From: Paenibacillus sp. 37
Lineage (GTDB): Bacteria; Bacillota; Bacilli; Paenibacillales; Paenibacillaceae
NCBI RefSeq assembly: GCF_008386395.1
Contig: NZ_CP043761.1
Location: 3,162,001 to 3,226,000 of the forward strand
Direction: 5' to 3'
Length of the DNA stretch: 64,000 nucleotides
A program made the position numbers and the translations under genes. Under the pieces are notes generated by a model. The model searched no databases, was not told where the DNA came from, and saw only the letters and a list, made by a program, of their open reading frames with translations. Shown one piece after another: positions 27,971-37,560 of the stretch (position 1 is the first letter of the stretch; the number at the start of each line of letters is the position of its first letter).

Positions 27971-28558
27971 TTGAGTGAAAAGTCTAATGCTAGAGAGTCC
28001 ATTGTCAGCACAGCAGCGAGACTGTTTTTTTCACAAGGATATCATGCGACCGGTCTGAATCAGATCATCAAAGAGAGTAGTACGCCGAAAGGGTCGTTGT
28101 ATCATTATTTCCCGCAAGGCAAGGAAGAGCTCGCGCACGAGTGTATTCAAAAAGCCAATGAACAAATCTTGCAGACATTTGAGAAAACATTTGCAGCCCA
28201 CGACAATACGGGGGATGCCATTCAGAGATTTATTCATGATTTGGCTCATGAAACAGAAGCAGCAGGGTTTACCGGATTTCTCCCATTCAGCTTCTGGGCA
28301 GCTGTGGAGACTTCGTGTATTAGCCAGCAGTTACGTATTGCATGTCAGGGTGTATTTGCAGATTGGCAGGATGTCATTAAGAAACATCTGATTCTGGATG
28401 GCGTTGGTGAAGAGAAGGCGCGGGAGACGGCACTTCTGATCATTTCTTTGATGGAGGGAGCACTGATTATCAGCCTGACAAATCAAGATAAACAGCCTCT
28501 GCTGACGGCTGCTGAGTATTTGTCGGTTGTGACGAAGAACGCCAAACAGATTCAATAA
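27971..28558 (+). CDS. TetR family repressor, LmrA/YxaF-like
   Basis: This 195-aa regulator has an N-terminal helix-turn-helix with STAARLFFSQGYHATGLNQI and the recognition helix TPKGSLYHYFPQGKEEL, typical of the LmrA/YxaF subgroup. The C-terminal ligand domain shares their TGFLPFSFW region. It would repress itself and the following MFS gene until a drug binds. The start is a TTG at 27971 preceded by GAAGGAAGTGG. The gap to the MFS gene is short with no terminator, so the two form an operon, as in the B. subtilis lmrAB locus (lincomycin resistance). The actual inducer is unknown. Confidence 0.88.
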   Translation: MSEKSNARESIVSTAARLFFSQGYHATGLNQIIKESSTPKGSLYHYFPQGKEELAHECIQKANEQILQTFEKTFAAHDNTGDAIQRFIHDLAHETEAAGFTGFLPFSFWAAVETSCISQQLRIACQGVFADWQDVIKKHLILDGVGEEKARETALLIISLMEGALIISLTNQDKQPLLTAAEYLSVVTKNAKQIQ

Positions 28559-28626
28559 GTTATAGCAAGAGACAGAGAAAAAGAAAGTTTGATACGTTTG
28601 AGGAGGATGGGATCGTGGAGGTTTCC

Positions 28627-30108
28627 ATGAAGGCTGATTCTGCACAGGATCAACAAGAAACGAAGCAATACAAGGTATTTCCGATTTTGTTCGCAATGCT
28701 GCTGAGCGGCTTTATAGGTCTGTTTGGTGAAACGGCATTAAACGTGGCTTTGACACCACTTATGGGTCTGCTTGAAGTTGGACCTACAACGATTCAATGG
28801 TTAACCACAGGTTACTTGCTTGTGTTGGGAATCCTGGTGCCGGTATCCGGTATGCTGTTGCAATGGTTTACAACCAGACAGCTGTTCACAACGTCCCTGA
28901 TTTTCTCCATTGCAGGAACATTTGTTGCTGCACTTGCACCTAGTTTCGAAATTCTGTTGGTGGCACGGGTACTACAGGCGATAGGTACAGCGCTATTGTT
29001 GCCACTGATGTTTAACACCATATTGGTTATTTTCCCGATTGAAAAACGTGGAGCGGCCATGGGATTGATTGGTTTGGTTATCATGTTTGCACCAGCAAGC
29101 GGTCCGAGTATCTCCGGTCTGATTCTGGCTAATCTGAGCTGGCACTGGATCTTCTGGATCTCCTTGCCGTTCTTCCTGATCTCACTGGTATGCGGCTTGT
29201 TGTTCTTGCCGAATATTTCGAAATTGACCAAGCCCAAAATTGACGTACTGTCCATTATCCTTTCTACCCTTGGTTTTGGTGGTATCGTATACGGCTTCAG
29301 TAGTGCAGGGGGACACGGGGAAACTGGCGGAGGCTGGACGAGTCCGGTCGTTGTTGCCACTCTCGTTATTGGTGTGTTGTCCTTACTGTTATTCAGTATC
29401 CGTCAGTTGAGAATGAAACAGCCAATGATGGATTTGCGAGCGTTCAAATATCCGATGTTTACGATTGGCTTGATCCTGATATTCATCTGTATGATGATGA
29501 TGCTGTCATCCATGCTGATCCTGCCAATGTATCTGCAACAAGGTATGGCCGTTACAGCGTTAACTGCCGGACTGGTTCTATTGCCGGGTAGTTTGCTAAA
29601 TGGTTTACTGTCTCCGGTCATGGGCCGACTGTTTGACAAATTCGGTCCGAAGTGGCTTGTGATTATTGGTCTGGCTGTCGTGACGGTTGTACTCTTCATG
29701 TACACTGGGATTACACCAACAACGACACTGGCCAAAATTATTACGCTGCATGTGTTCATGATGGTCGGAATCTCGATGATTATGATGCCTGCACAGACGA
29801 ATGGTCTGAACCAATTGCCACGTGAGTATTATCCTCACGGTACTGCCATCATGAATACGTTGCAACAGGTATCCGGAGCAATCGGTACGGCTGTTGCGGT
29901 AAGTATACTGAGCGCAGGACAATCCCGCTTTTTGAGCGGAGTGGCGAATCCGGAAAGTCCAGAAAATCAACTGGCAGGTTTCACGTCAGGTGTACAGAAT
30001 GCGTTTGTATTCGCATTGGTTCTGTCGATTATCGGTCTGATTACTTCACTCTTCGTGAAACGGGTCAAAGTAGGATCAACGCCAGGACAACAAGGTCCTA
30101 TGCATTAA
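28627..30108 (+). CDS. DHA2-family MFS drug efflux transporter, LmrB-like
   Basis: This proton-driven drug exporter of about 493 aa has 14 predicted transmembrane segments, as in the DHA2 family. Visible motifs are GETALNVALTPLM in segment 1, the loop WLTTGYLLVLG in segment 2, and the motif-C region FAPASGPSISGLI in segment 5. It is second in an operon with a LmrA-like repressor; LmrB homologues export lincomycin and puromycin in B. subtilis. Two starts are possible: ATG 28627 after GTGGAGG, or GTG 28615 after GAGGAGG. I prefer the ATG. A terminator follows. Confidence 0.9.
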   Translation: MKADSAQDQQETKQYKVFPILFAMLLSGFIGLFGETALNVALTPLMGLLEVGPTTIQWLTTGYLLVLGILVPVSGMLLQWFTTRQLFTTSLIFSIAGTFVAALAPSFEILLVARVLQAIGTALLLPLMFNTILVIFPIEKRGAAMGLIGLVIMFAPASGPSISGLILANLSWHWIFWISLPFFLISLVCGLLFLPNISKLTKPKIDVLSIILSTLGFGGIVYGFSSAGGHGETGGGWTSPVVVATLVIGVLSLLLFSIRQLRMKQPMMDLRAFKYPMFTIGLILIFICMMMMLSSMLILPMYLQQGMAVTALTAGLVLLPGSLLNGLLSPVMGRLFDKFGPKWLVIIGLAVVTVVLFMYTGITPTTTLAKIITLHVFMMVGISMIMMPAQTNGLNQLPREYYPHGTAIMNTLQQVSGAIGTAVAVSILSAGQSRFLSGVANPESPENQLAGFTSGVQNAFVFALVLSIIGLITSLFVKRVKVGSTPGQQGPMH

Positions 30109-30144
30109 TCCATTCACTAACAATAATAATTAAATATTATATAA

Positions 30145-30185
30145 GAGCGATGTGTCCCTTAACTCTAAGGACGCATCGCTTTTTT
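30145..30185 (+). terminator. Terminator of the TetR-MFS operon
   Basis: The long stem AGCGATG-GTCC / GGAC-CATCGCT is followed by TTTTT. The remaining part of the 311-bp gap up to 30420 is AT-rich and shows no gene. Confidence 0.85.
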
Positions 30186-30419
30186 GCATATGTATTCTAT
30201 CTTTTTTGGTGTTGACGTGAAACGGGTTACAGGCTTTAGAGTAAAAATGTAGCCGGAATACGGCGGTTCAAAGAATGAATTTCAGAGCAAATACTTCATG
30301 TTCCGGCAAAATTGTATATGTTCATACTAATATAAAAGGGTAATATAGAATGTATTAGGACAATTTTTAACCAATTCGAAAACGGTTTATATTTTATTTT
30401 TACTCAAGGAGACATCGTT

Positions 30420-31067
30420 ATGATCATCATCAATCCCATTGGCAATAACATTGAAAAGATGCTGTTGCACTACGAAAAAAATGGCCATCTCACTCTACAG
30501 GCTTCGCTTATTAGTAATAGCTCGGTTGTATATAGATTGCAAGACTATTGTCTCAAGGTATATGCTTCACGTGCAAGATTGGATGGGGAGATGGAAAGTG
30601 AAGCACTTAGGGCATTGCAGAGTAATTCTTATGCACCTACATTGTATGCGTATTCACCAGGTGAGTACACCCTGACAGAGTGGATTGAAGCATACAAGCT
30701 GAAAGAGTACCGTGTGACATATGGACACATTCCTCCCAACTTGATATACGATATGTTTACGACGGAACTTCAGCAGATTCATGCTGGATATTGGGACTGG
30801 GATGTCATCCGATATGAGAATTTGCTCTGGACCAAGACAGGTGATGTGAAGAGAACGAACTTTTGGTTGTGTGAGCCTGTAAACTCCAGACGTGAGAGCT
30901 TATATAACCAAGTTATACGAAGAATTGATAACATCTACAATGGCGATCGAACCGAAATGGAGGCGATGCAGCAGTACTTTTACCGTCACCGGCTCACCTC
31001 ATCTGAAATTGAACAAGCCTTCAGCGATTTCCGGTCTCAACGGCCAAGACTGGCGAAAGCACAATAA
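30420..31067 (+). CDS. Protein-kinase-like fold protein, catalytic motifs degenerate
   Basis: This is a 215-aa soluble protein. The N-terminal half resembles a kinase N-lobe: a Lys in YCLKVYAS at the place of the ATP-binding lysine, then an acidic helix EMESEALRAL, then a hinge-like EYTLTEWI. The C-lobe has WDVIRYENLLW where kinases carry HxDxxxxN, but the spacing is altered, and no DFG is seen after it. It is thus probably a small Ser/Thr-kinase relative that is inactive or atypical. AAGGAG stands 8 bases before the ATG. It is a single gene between two terminators. The fold assignment is moderate and the function unknown. Confidence 0.6.
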   Translation: MIIINPIGNNIEKMLLHYEKNGHLTLQASLISNSSVVYRLQDYCLKVYASRARLDGEMESEALRALQSNSYAPTLYAYSPGEYTLTEWIEAYKLKEYRVTYGHIPPNLIYDMFTTELQQIHAGYWDWDVIRYENLLWTKTGDVKRTNFWLCEPVNSRRESLYNQVIRRIDNIYNGDRTEMEAMQQYFYRHRLTSSEIEQAFSDFRSQRPRLAKAQ

Positions 31068-31079
31068 ATCTCATACTTA

Positions 31080-31117
31080 AAACCCCAAAGATATTAGAGA
31101 ATCTTTGGGGTTTCTTT
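31080..31117. terminator. Terminator after the kinase-like gene
   Basis: The perfect 13-bp stem AAACCCCAAAGAT/ATCTTTGGGGTTT has an 8-nt loop and T-rich tail. It is symmetric enough to serve the convergent hydrolase gene too. Confidence 0.9.
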
Positions 31118-31154
31118 CATGATATAACATAGTCCTACTTTAGTAGAGTGTACG

Positions 31155-32132
31155 TTACTTCTTCACCAGGGCCAATATTTCATCGGCAACGAGGTCAGGA
31201 TGATATTGATGGATGTAATGGTCGGTATCTTTGATGGTTACCTGTTTCGAATCATCTGACCAAGATTTGAATTCTACTTGTGTTTTATCCCATTCGGGCT
31301 CACTTGCACCAAAGTAATCAGCCGTCAGTATGGTGAGTGGAAACGGTAAGGTTTGCTTGTGATCTACAACCACTTTGCCATTTTCAGCTATTTCACGTAA
31401 TTCATCCAACGTGTTTGCATTGCCATAGTTGTGCAACAGCGCAGTTGTATCCAATTTTTTCAGATCGTCGGGTACAAGTTTCAGTTCATTACGATTGGCA
31501 TTGGATGTTTCCACAACCAAGTCAGATTGCATGGAGAGGCGGAATAGTCCGGTTTGGATACGGAATTTATTCGCAAAACCACCAATTGTGTCTGCCAAAG
31601 AGTCATCGTCATTCGAATAATATTCGGGGCTTCCGCCATCAATCATGACGATACCCTTGACGAGATCCGGGTATTTTTGTGCGAAACGGATGGTTTCCAG
31701 CGAGCCGAGCGAATGCCCAACTAATACATAAGGTGGCTTCTGTCCAGATACCTGCAACAACTCGTGTAATTCTTCAGCTATGGTATCGACATCACGTTTC
31801 TTATCGGTCTGATCACTATATCCATAGCCAAATCGGTCATATACAGCGAATTTTGTGTTGGGAGCAAGCTTTTCATATAATGGATAATAATCTACATAGG
31901 GATTAGCGGTACCCCAGCCAGAGGCGAGTACGACAGTTACATCGCCTTCTCCACCAGTATATAGATGCATATTGTCTCCATGTACTTTGTAGAGTTTTCC
32001 AGGGGGGACGAGTATTTTGGCATCTTGCCTTAAACCCACTTGTTGGTAGATCACGCCTGTACCCAGAAGCAACAGAATTACCGCGAGGTCAAATATCAAA
32101 AACTTAACTAATCTTTTACGCCATTTCTTCAT
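31155..32132 (-). CDS. Alpha/beta hydrolase, membrane-anchored
   Basis: This is a 325-aa protein. A basic start (MKKWRKRLVKF) is followed by a long hydrophobic segment (about residues 11-30) acting as an uncleaved signal anchor, so the enzyme faces the outside. The alpha/beta-hydrolase core has SGWGTANPY as oxyanion region, the nucleophile Ser in GHSLG, and the catalytic His near the C-terminus (DTDHYIHQYHPD). Substrate unknown; relatives are esterases or haloperoxidase-like proteins. It is transcribed alone. Confidence 0.85.
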   Translation of the reverse strand: MKKWRKRLVKFLIFDLAVILLLLGTGVIYQQVGLRQDAKILVPPGKLYKVHGDNMHLYTGGEGDVTVVLASGWGTANPYVDYYPLYEKLAPNTKFAVYDRFGYGYSDQTDKKRDVDTIAEELHELLQVSGQKPPYVLVGHSLGSLETIRFAQKYPDLVKGIVMIDGGSPEYYSNDDDSLADTIGGFANKFRIQTGLFRLSMQSDLVVETSNANRNELKLVPDDLKKLDTTALLHNYGNANTLDELREIAENGKVVVDHKQTLPFPLTILTADYFGASEPEWDKTQVEFKSWSDDSKQVTIKDTDHYIHQYHPDLVADEILALVKK

Positions 32133-32331
32133 GTTCTCTCACATACTCTCCATGTATTTTCTCTATCATATATGCCCAATCTTATAGGAGAGAAAACAGA
32201 GTCTTAATTCTATCTTAATTAGCCGAAAATTGAATATCACCGGCCAATGAATTAATATATAGCTACGATATGAATAGTTCTCATCCAAATATTGAACCTA
32301 GATTGATTATATAGAACAGAAGGTATGTATA

Positions 32332-33309
32332 ATGACAAAATACGAAAATCAGCTCCCGACATCAGCCGGCATGAACTTCAAGTCCCTGATCAGTATATTG
32401 AGAGATTCCATGCGTGGCAATGTAGAGCGGAGGCCATCTGGCACGATGCCTATGGAGATATGTGAACCCGCTGAAATCTTTAGTGCATCCGATAATCCAC
32501 AGGTTACATGGTTCGGACATTCGGCTTTTTTACTCGAAATTGAAGGGCACAGGTTGCTCTTTGATCCGATGCTGGGCAATCGTCCATCCCCCGTGTCTTG
32601 GGTGGGTACCAAACGTTACAGCACCAATCTACCAATTCAACCGAAGGATTTCCCAACGCTGGATGCAATTATTATATCGCATGACCATTATGATCATCTG
32701 GATTATGACTCCATTCGCAGATTAAAGGATAAAACAAAGCGATTTATCGTGCCGCTTGGCGTCCGTCGTCGGCTGATTCAACTGGGTGTGCCTTCGGAAC
32801 AGATTACCGAGCACAACTGGTGGGATGAGTTATCGTTCAAAGGTCTAACATTGGCTTGCACGCCAGCAAGACATTTCTCGGGCAGAGGATTATTCGACCG
32901 TAATTCTACCTTATGGTGTTCGTGGGTTATCGCTGGACAACATACCAAGGTGTTCTTTAGTGGGGACAGCGGATACGGTCCTCATTTCAAGGAAATTGGC
33001 AGTAAATACGGTCCATTTGACCTGACCTTGATGGAATGTGGGCAATATGACGAGCGTTGGTCCAACATTCACATGATGCCGGAAGAAACGGTACAAGCAC
33101 ATTTGGATGTAGGAGGTAAGTTGCTCATCCCGATTCATTGGGCCGCATTTACGCTGGCCTATCATGCTTGGAATGAACCGGTCGAGCGGATTACCAAAGC
33201 TGCACATACTATGAATGTTAAGATTGCAACACCTAAAATTGGCGAGAAGGTTGTACTTCATACGGAGGATTATCCTACACATCCATGGTGGAGACCGGGG
33301 TTAGGGTAA
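32332..33309 (+). CDS. Metallo-beta-lactamase-fold hydrolase, NAPE-PLD-like
   Basis: This is a 325-aa cytosolic metallo-hydrolase. The signature HxHxDH is seen in ISHDHYDHLD (near residue 117), with further ligands in PARHFSGRG, the Asp of FSGDSGYGP, and IPIHWAAF. The spacing and WFGHSAFLLE start match the family that includes N-acyl-phosphatidylethanolamine phospholipase D and RomA; bacterial members are UlaG-like or unknown. AGAAGG precedes the ATG. A terminator follows. Confidence 0.9.
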   Translation: MTKYENQLPTSAGMNFKSLISILRDSMRGNVERRPSGTMPMEICEPAEIFSASDNPQVTWFGHSAFLLEIEGHRLLFDPMLGNRPSPVSWVGTKRYSTNLPIQPKDFPTLDAIIISHDHYDHLDYDSIRRLKDKTKRFIVPLGVRRRLIQLGVPSEQITEHNWWDELSFKGLTLACTPARHFSGRGLFDRNSTLWCSWVIAGQHTKVFFSGDSGYGPHFKEIGSKYGPFDLTLMECGQYDERWSNIHMMPEETVQAHLDVGGKLLIPIHWAAFTLAYHAWNEPVERITKAAHTMNVKIATPKIGEKVVLHTEDYPTHPWWRPGLG

Positions 33310-33313
33310 AATT

Positions 33314-33350
33314 AAAAGCGTTCAGCTCATTCAATGAGTGGACGCTTTTT
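33314..33350. terminator. Bidirectional terminator between MBL-fold and LysE genes
   Basis: The stem AAAAGCGT..CTCAT / ATGAG..ACGCTTTT has A and T flanks and lies between convergent stops. Confidence 0.8.
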
Positions 33351-33361
33351 CTTGTTGCATT

Positions 33362-33943
33362 TTACATCAGGATCGATAGGGCACTGTAGATTAACATTAT
33401 ACCCATCACGATATTAACTGGACGTTCGTATCGCAATAGAAAGCTCTGGAATAACATGCCACCGAACGCCCAGGTCATATTGGCGCTAATCCCGATAAAG
33501 GTGAGAAGCAGGGAAAATACGATGAGTTGAACATGGGATTGCCCAAGAGGCAGAACAAAAACGGATATGGCCGTAAGTCCATACAGAATGACTTTGGGAT
33601 TAATGAATTGCAGGGTGAACCCAAATAGAAATGAATAATGATTCACTGTGTTTTCTTCCGTATCTGCAGGTTTGCTTCGCATAATTTTGATTGCCAGGTA
33701 AAGCATGTACCCACATCCCAACAGGTTCAAAACGGGTGTGATCTTGGGGATATATTGATGAAGAATAAGGTTGAAATAACTGGACAGAAACATAATAAGC
33801 AGGCAGCCGGCTGCAACTCCACTAATAAACGGAAGGGTCTTGCGGAAACCCTTATTTCTTGCATGCGTCATGGAAATGATATTGTTGGGTCCGGGTGTAA
33901 ATGAAGCAATGATTGCATAGGTCACTAAAGGTATAATGTTCAT
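33362..33943 (-). CDS. LysE-family amino-acid exporter
   Basis: This is a 193-aa membrane protein with about six hydrophobic segments. The family signature TPGPNNI lies in the first segment and a GFTLQFINPKV motif in mid-protein. LysE/RhtB proteins export amino acids such as lysine, threonine or homoserine; the specific substrate is open. GGAGG lies 5 bases before the ATG. It is divergent from an XRE-cupin regulator gene across a region with paired palindromes. Confidence 0.92.
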   Translation of the reverse strand: MNIIPLVTYAIIASFTPGPNNIISMTHARNKGFRKTLPFISGVAAGCLLIMFLSSYFNLILHQYIPKITPVLNLLGCGYMLYLAIKIMRSKPADTEENTVNHYSFLFGFTLQFINPKVILYGLTAISVFVLPLGQSHVQLIVFSLLLTFIGISANMTWAFGGMLFQSFLLRYERPVNIVMGIMLIYSALSILM

Positions 33944-33988
33944 GGTTCCTCCACGTTTTCTTAGTTGTGTGATATAATGAACTGAAAT

Positions 33989-34042
33989 GTACGTTACAGC
34001 GTACGGTCTTTATAATTGTACAATATGTGCGTTATAAAGCAC
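33989..34042. promoter_or_regulatory. Paired palindromic operators between LysE and XRE-cupin genes
   Basis: Two related palindromes occur 38 bases apart: GTACgttacagcGTAC (33989-34004) and GTGCgttataaaGCAC (34027-34042). A smaller palindrome ATTGTACAAT (34014-34023) lies between. They share G-T-[AG]-C-GTTA as core. They probably bind the XRE-cupin protein and control both genes. Confidence 0.6.
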
Positions 34043-34072
34043 AACATAAATATAAAATGAGGAGGATGGATT

Positions 34073-34627
34073 TTGAAAAACATTAATAGTATTCTTGCTC
34101 AGAACCTGAAACAGCTTAGGGAACAAAGAAAACTTAGTCTGGACAAGGTCGCCGAAATGACTGGTATTAGCAAGACCATGCTTGGTCAGATTGAACGTGG
34201 TGAATCCAATCCATCCATTGCAACTGTATGGAAGATTGCTAATGGCCTGAAAACCTCCTTCACTGCTTTGATCCACGAGCCGAAGTCAGATACTACCGTT
34301 GTTACGGGGGATGATATTCAAGTATTGATGGAGGATGAGGGAAAGGTTCGGATTTATCCGCATTTTCCTTTTGAAGAGGGGCGTCGTTTTGAAATATATA
34401 TGATGGAGATGGATCTTAAGTCTGAGTTGAATGCTGAACCGCATATCGAAGGTGCGGAAGAATTTATTACGGTCTTTGAAGGTGAAGTTACGATTCGAGT
34501 AGGGGCGGAAGATTATACGGTGAGTTCAGGGGAGTCGATCCGTTTTGGAGCGGACAAGCCTCACGCCTATGTTAACTCCGGTGCTAAGACAAACAAATTA
34601 AACATGGTCATTCATTATTCGAAGTGA
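34073..34627 (+). CDS. XRE-family regulator with cupin domain
   Basis: This 184-aa transcription factor has an N-terminal XRE helix-turn-helix (LAQNLKQLREQRKLSLDKVA, then TGISKTMLGQIERGESNPS) and a C-terminal cupin beta-barrel (about 105-184, with EEFITVFEGEV and the late HAYVNSG). Cupin regulators of this type sense small metabolites, often amino acids or polyamines. The start is a TTG at 34073 preceded by GAGGAGG. It is divergent from the LysE exporter, its likely target. Confidence 0.92.
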   Translation: MKNINSILAQNLKQLREQRKLSLDKVAEMTGISKTMLGQIERGESNPSIATVWKIANGLKTSFTALIHEPKSDTTVVTGDDIQVLMEDEGKVRIYPHFPFEEGRRFEIYMMEMDLKSELNAEPHIEGAEEFITVFEGEVTIRVGAEDYTVSSGESIRFGADKPHAYVNSGAKTNKLNMVIHYSK

Positions 34628-34630
34628 CAT

Positions 34631-34710
34631 AAAGCAGCCTGATGTAATGAACTGCAACACCGCTGTTAGTCGTCTCTAACAAATGGATGCAGTTCTACAT
34701 TGGCTGCTTT
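34631..34710. terminator. Long inverted repeat between XRE-cupin and GH43 genes
   Basis: The arms AAAGCAGCC-GATGTA-GAACTGCA and TGCAGTTC-TACAT-GGCTGCTTT pair over about 23 bp with a loop of about 30 bases. It is probably a bidirectional terminator for the convergent genes. Confidence 0.7.
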
Positions 34711-34757
34711 ATAGGTTTGTTCGCTATGGAGTCCAACGCCTATGATAGGACTCTAAC

Positions 34758-37175
34758 TTATGGCTTTTCTTTGGCCTGACGCTGGATTTCCTTGGCTGTT
34801 AAAGCTTTATCATATACTTTTACATTATCCAAGCTGCCTTTGTAGAACGGATCAGCCGTATAACGACTCTTGCCTACATAAGCTTCGGTTACCTGTAGAT
34901 CTTTCGGGTTAAAGGTGATCTCAGTGCTGCTTGCAACCGATGTACCATTCACATACAGAGTTCCCACATCACCCTGAAGGGTTACAGCGACATGAACCCA
35001 CTCTTTAGAAGGCAGTGGATCTGCGGCAATGATGCTCTGATCCCGTCCCTCATTATGAATGGTGAATTGTAATGCCCCATTATGCTGGGATGGTGTAAGG
35101 AACATATGCCTCGTCAAGCCATTTCCAAAGTCGAAAATACGCTGCCAGGGCCCGCCGCCATCCCAATTAACCCAAGCGCTAAACGTGAAATCTGTTGTGT
35201 CTGTAACGAGTCCAGGTAACTGAATGTAACTGTCGGTTCCGTTAAATGTGGCAGCCTGATTTTTGCCACTTGCAGCAGAACTGACCACGTTAAAGGCTTG
35301 CCCGTGATATTCGTTTTTGCTGTAATCCTGTGCGACTTTGCCAAGTTTCTTGTGTTCAAAAGTATACTCCCCGAGCAATGGGCTTACCGCTTGCTGTGGA
35401 ATGATAACGTTAAACGTTTTGGAGCTTACCGCAGTTCCTTTACGAATCGTGGCGGTTAATTTCACTTTGGCATCGCCCTTACCAGCGCGTGGTCGCTGCA
35501 CTACACCTGTAGTGGATAGAGCCGAAGCATTGGAGCTTTTCCACGTAATGTCTGCATCACTTGTTCCTTTGGTAGGCAGAGACAGATTGAAGAACACGTG
35601 ATCCGTATTGCTAATGTTCAGATCCTTTTTCACTGCATCTACAATGTCTTGATCACTCCGTTCAACACCTTGACTTCCCCAGATGGCAATCCCGGAGGAG
35701 GAGAGGGCGCTAAAGGTCAGAACCGTACTTTGAGATTCCGAGTTCCATTCATGTGTGAAGACGCCTTTGTACACAACGTTATTCGAAGTGATCTGAACCT
35801 TGTTGTCTGCACCAAGACTCCATGTTCCTGTCACGGCACCCTGAATCTGCCCATCTGCCGTGAACTGAACGGTCTGGGATGGCTTGATGTCCGCTGTGAT
35901 GTCCTTACCATGATTCACCCATTGGTACTGACCAGCGATCTCCTGAGTTGTCAGCTGGGTGGTATCTTCTCCCAAAGCCGCATAGCGATATGGAGAAACG
36001 ACGGGCCAACCGTCTGCATTCATATGCATCTCATGTACGCGAACTTCATGCTCTTCGCCACGCCCTGGAAAGCGGGTATGGAAGATGAGAAACTGTTTGC
36101 CAGTCTCCGGATCAACATAAGCAGAGTTATGCCCTGGCGATACATAGCCGCTACCCAGGCCTGTGCCCGGATCACCGATCTGTCTCTCGAACAGGAAGTT
36201 CCCCATCAATTTGACTCCAAAAGGCTCAATAGAACGATCATCAAACAACGGTTTATCCTTGTCCGCTTTAACGTTGATCATATCGTTTCCTTCCGCATCG
36301 AGGAAAGGCCCATCCGGTGATTGGGAGCGAGCAACACGAATGTTGTATCCTCCATCAGCACCTAGTCCACCGTAAGACAGGTACAGATAATAATAATCGG
36401 TTTCGGGACTGTAGAGCATATAAGGGGCTTCAATACGACTATGATTGCCTCCGGTCAGCTTCTTGCCATAACCTTGATTTGGCAGTGGTTTACCTGTCGT
36501 TGCATCCATCTCCAGAATGAAAATCCCTCCGGAATACGAGCCATACACCATCCATAACTTGCCGTTTTTATCATAAAAGACATCAGGATCGACCACATTG
36601 GGATGGATCGTGGCATCGTAAATGGTACCATCCTCACTGATCTGATCCCACATGCCGGATTTCAACAGAATGCCTTGATCCTTATAAGGGCCTTCGATAT
36701 TGTCTGCGACAGCAATGCCAAGTGCTGATCGCGGAGAGTCCCCTTTACAAGCATTGTAGTACATATAAAATTTGCCGTCCGCCAATTGAATGACATCTGC
36801 TGCCCATAACGTATCTGTCTGCGCCCATTCCAGCGCTTCAGCGAATTCCTTGGTTACATTGGGGACAACAGGATTGTTATCCGTAACACCCGATGCGACG
36901 AGATCCCAGTTCAGAAAGTCTTTAGACTTGGCCACTTGCAAGTGTGAACCAAAAATATAAAACGTATCATCCACCTTAATGACAGATGGGTCATGAACGG
37001 AAACATTTTTGAATGATGTAGCAGGATTTGCGAGAGGTGTGGTGGAAGTCTGCGAGTTACCCACGGTTGCCGCTGAACCATTTGCGAACACCGAGACCGG
37101 TGCCAAAGTTGTTGCAGTAAGTAGAGTGGTGCTTAGTACAGAAATGTTAAGTACGCGAACCCAATAACGTTTCAT
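34758..37175 (-). CDS. Secreted GH43 endo-1,5-alpha-L-arabinanase with Ig-like and LamG modules
   Basis: This 805-aa secreted enzyme cuts the alpha-1,5 backbone of arabinan. A signal peptide (1-32, ending SVFANG) is followed by a five-bladed GH43 catalytic domain with the acidic triad Asp in VHDPSVI, Asp in VVDPDVFYD, and Glu in RIEAPYM. A beta-barrel typical of Abn2/AbnB-type arabinanases comes next (GTWSLGADNKVQIT). An Ig-like domain (DADITWKSSN region) and a C-terminal LamG/concanavalin-like module (from about 595, YIQLPGLV, WVHVAVTLQGD) follow. The ATG at 37175 is preceded by GGAAAGGGGAAAC; upstream in-frame codons are not signal-like. A cre-like site lies about 100 bases upstream. Confidence 0.92.
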   Translation of the reverse strand: MKRYWVRVLNISVLSTTLLTATTLAPVSVFANGSAATVGNSQTSTTPLANPATSFKNVSVHDPSVIKVDDTFYIFGSHLQVAKSKDFLNWDLVASGVTDNNPVVPNVTKEFAEALEWAQTDTLWAADVIQLADGKFYMYYNACKGDSPRSALGIAVADNIEGPYKDQGILLKSGMWDQISEDGTIYDATIHPNVVDPDVFYDKNGKLWMVYGSYSGGIFILEMDATTGKPLPNQGYGKKLTGGNHSRIEAPYMLYSPETDYYYLYLSYGGLGADGGYNIRVARSQSPDGPFLDAEGNDMINVKADKDKPLFDDRSIEPFGVKLMGNFLFERQIGDPGTGLGSGYVSPGHNSAYVDPETGKQFLIFHTRFPGRGEEHEVRVHEMHMNADGWPVVSPYRYAALGEDTTQLTTQEIAGQYQWVNHGKDITADIKPSQTVQFTADGQIQGAVTGTWSLGADNKVQITSNNVVYKGVFTHEWNSESQSTVLTFSALSSSGIAIWGSQGVERSDQDIVDAVKKDLNISNTDHVFFNLSLPTKGTSDADITWKSSNASALSTTGVVQRPRAGKGDAKVKLTATIRKGTAVSSKTFNVIIPQQAVSPLLGEYTFEHKKLGKVAQDYSKNEYHGQAFNVVSSAASGKNQAATFNGTDSYIQLPGLVTDTTDFTFSAWVNWDGGGPWQRIFDFGNGLTRHMFLTPSQHNGALQFTIHNEGRDQSIIAADPLPSKEWVHVAVTLQGDVGTLYVNGTSVASSTEITFNPKDLQVTEAYVGKSRYTADPFYKGSLDNVKVYDKALTAKEIQRQAKEKP

Positions 37176-37272
37176 ACGTTTCCCCTTTCCTATTCCCTGG
37201 AATGAAAAATCAACCGATACTTGGCAGCACACGATAAAAGGTTCGGCAGACCTCCTTTGAGTAGCTCATTAT

Positions 37273-37287
37273 ATCAAGCGCTTTCAT
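37273..37287 (-). promoter_or_regulatory. cre-like site upstream of the arabinanase gene
   Basis: On the minus strand the sequence ATGAAAGCGCTTGAT matches the CcpA consensus TGWNANCGNTNWCA except at its last two bases. It lies about 100 bases before the start codon, so carbon catabolite repression is plausible. Confidence 0.5.
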
Positions 37288-37560
37288 TTGTTATATTATC
37301 AATTGATTTATATGTTTGTAAACCATAAATGTAATGTTTATAAGAGTAAACTGAAAAATAAATAAGAGACGGGAAGAGCCGATAAAGGTCATTACATTCA
37401 AATAAACTAGTTGTCTTTCTCAAATTTAGGATTGAAATGGGGATCGATGATGCGATATTATTACGTTTAAGAAATGTATTTAACTATTTATCAATCATTT
37501 TATATTAATACGAATCAAAAGCGTGAATCGACAATTCCCAACTACATAGGAGGTAAGAAC

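Noticed and set aside
35598..36320. A 240-codon plus-strand frame inside the arabinanase gene
   Set aside because: It is antisense to a well-supported GH43 domain and has no recognisable motif.
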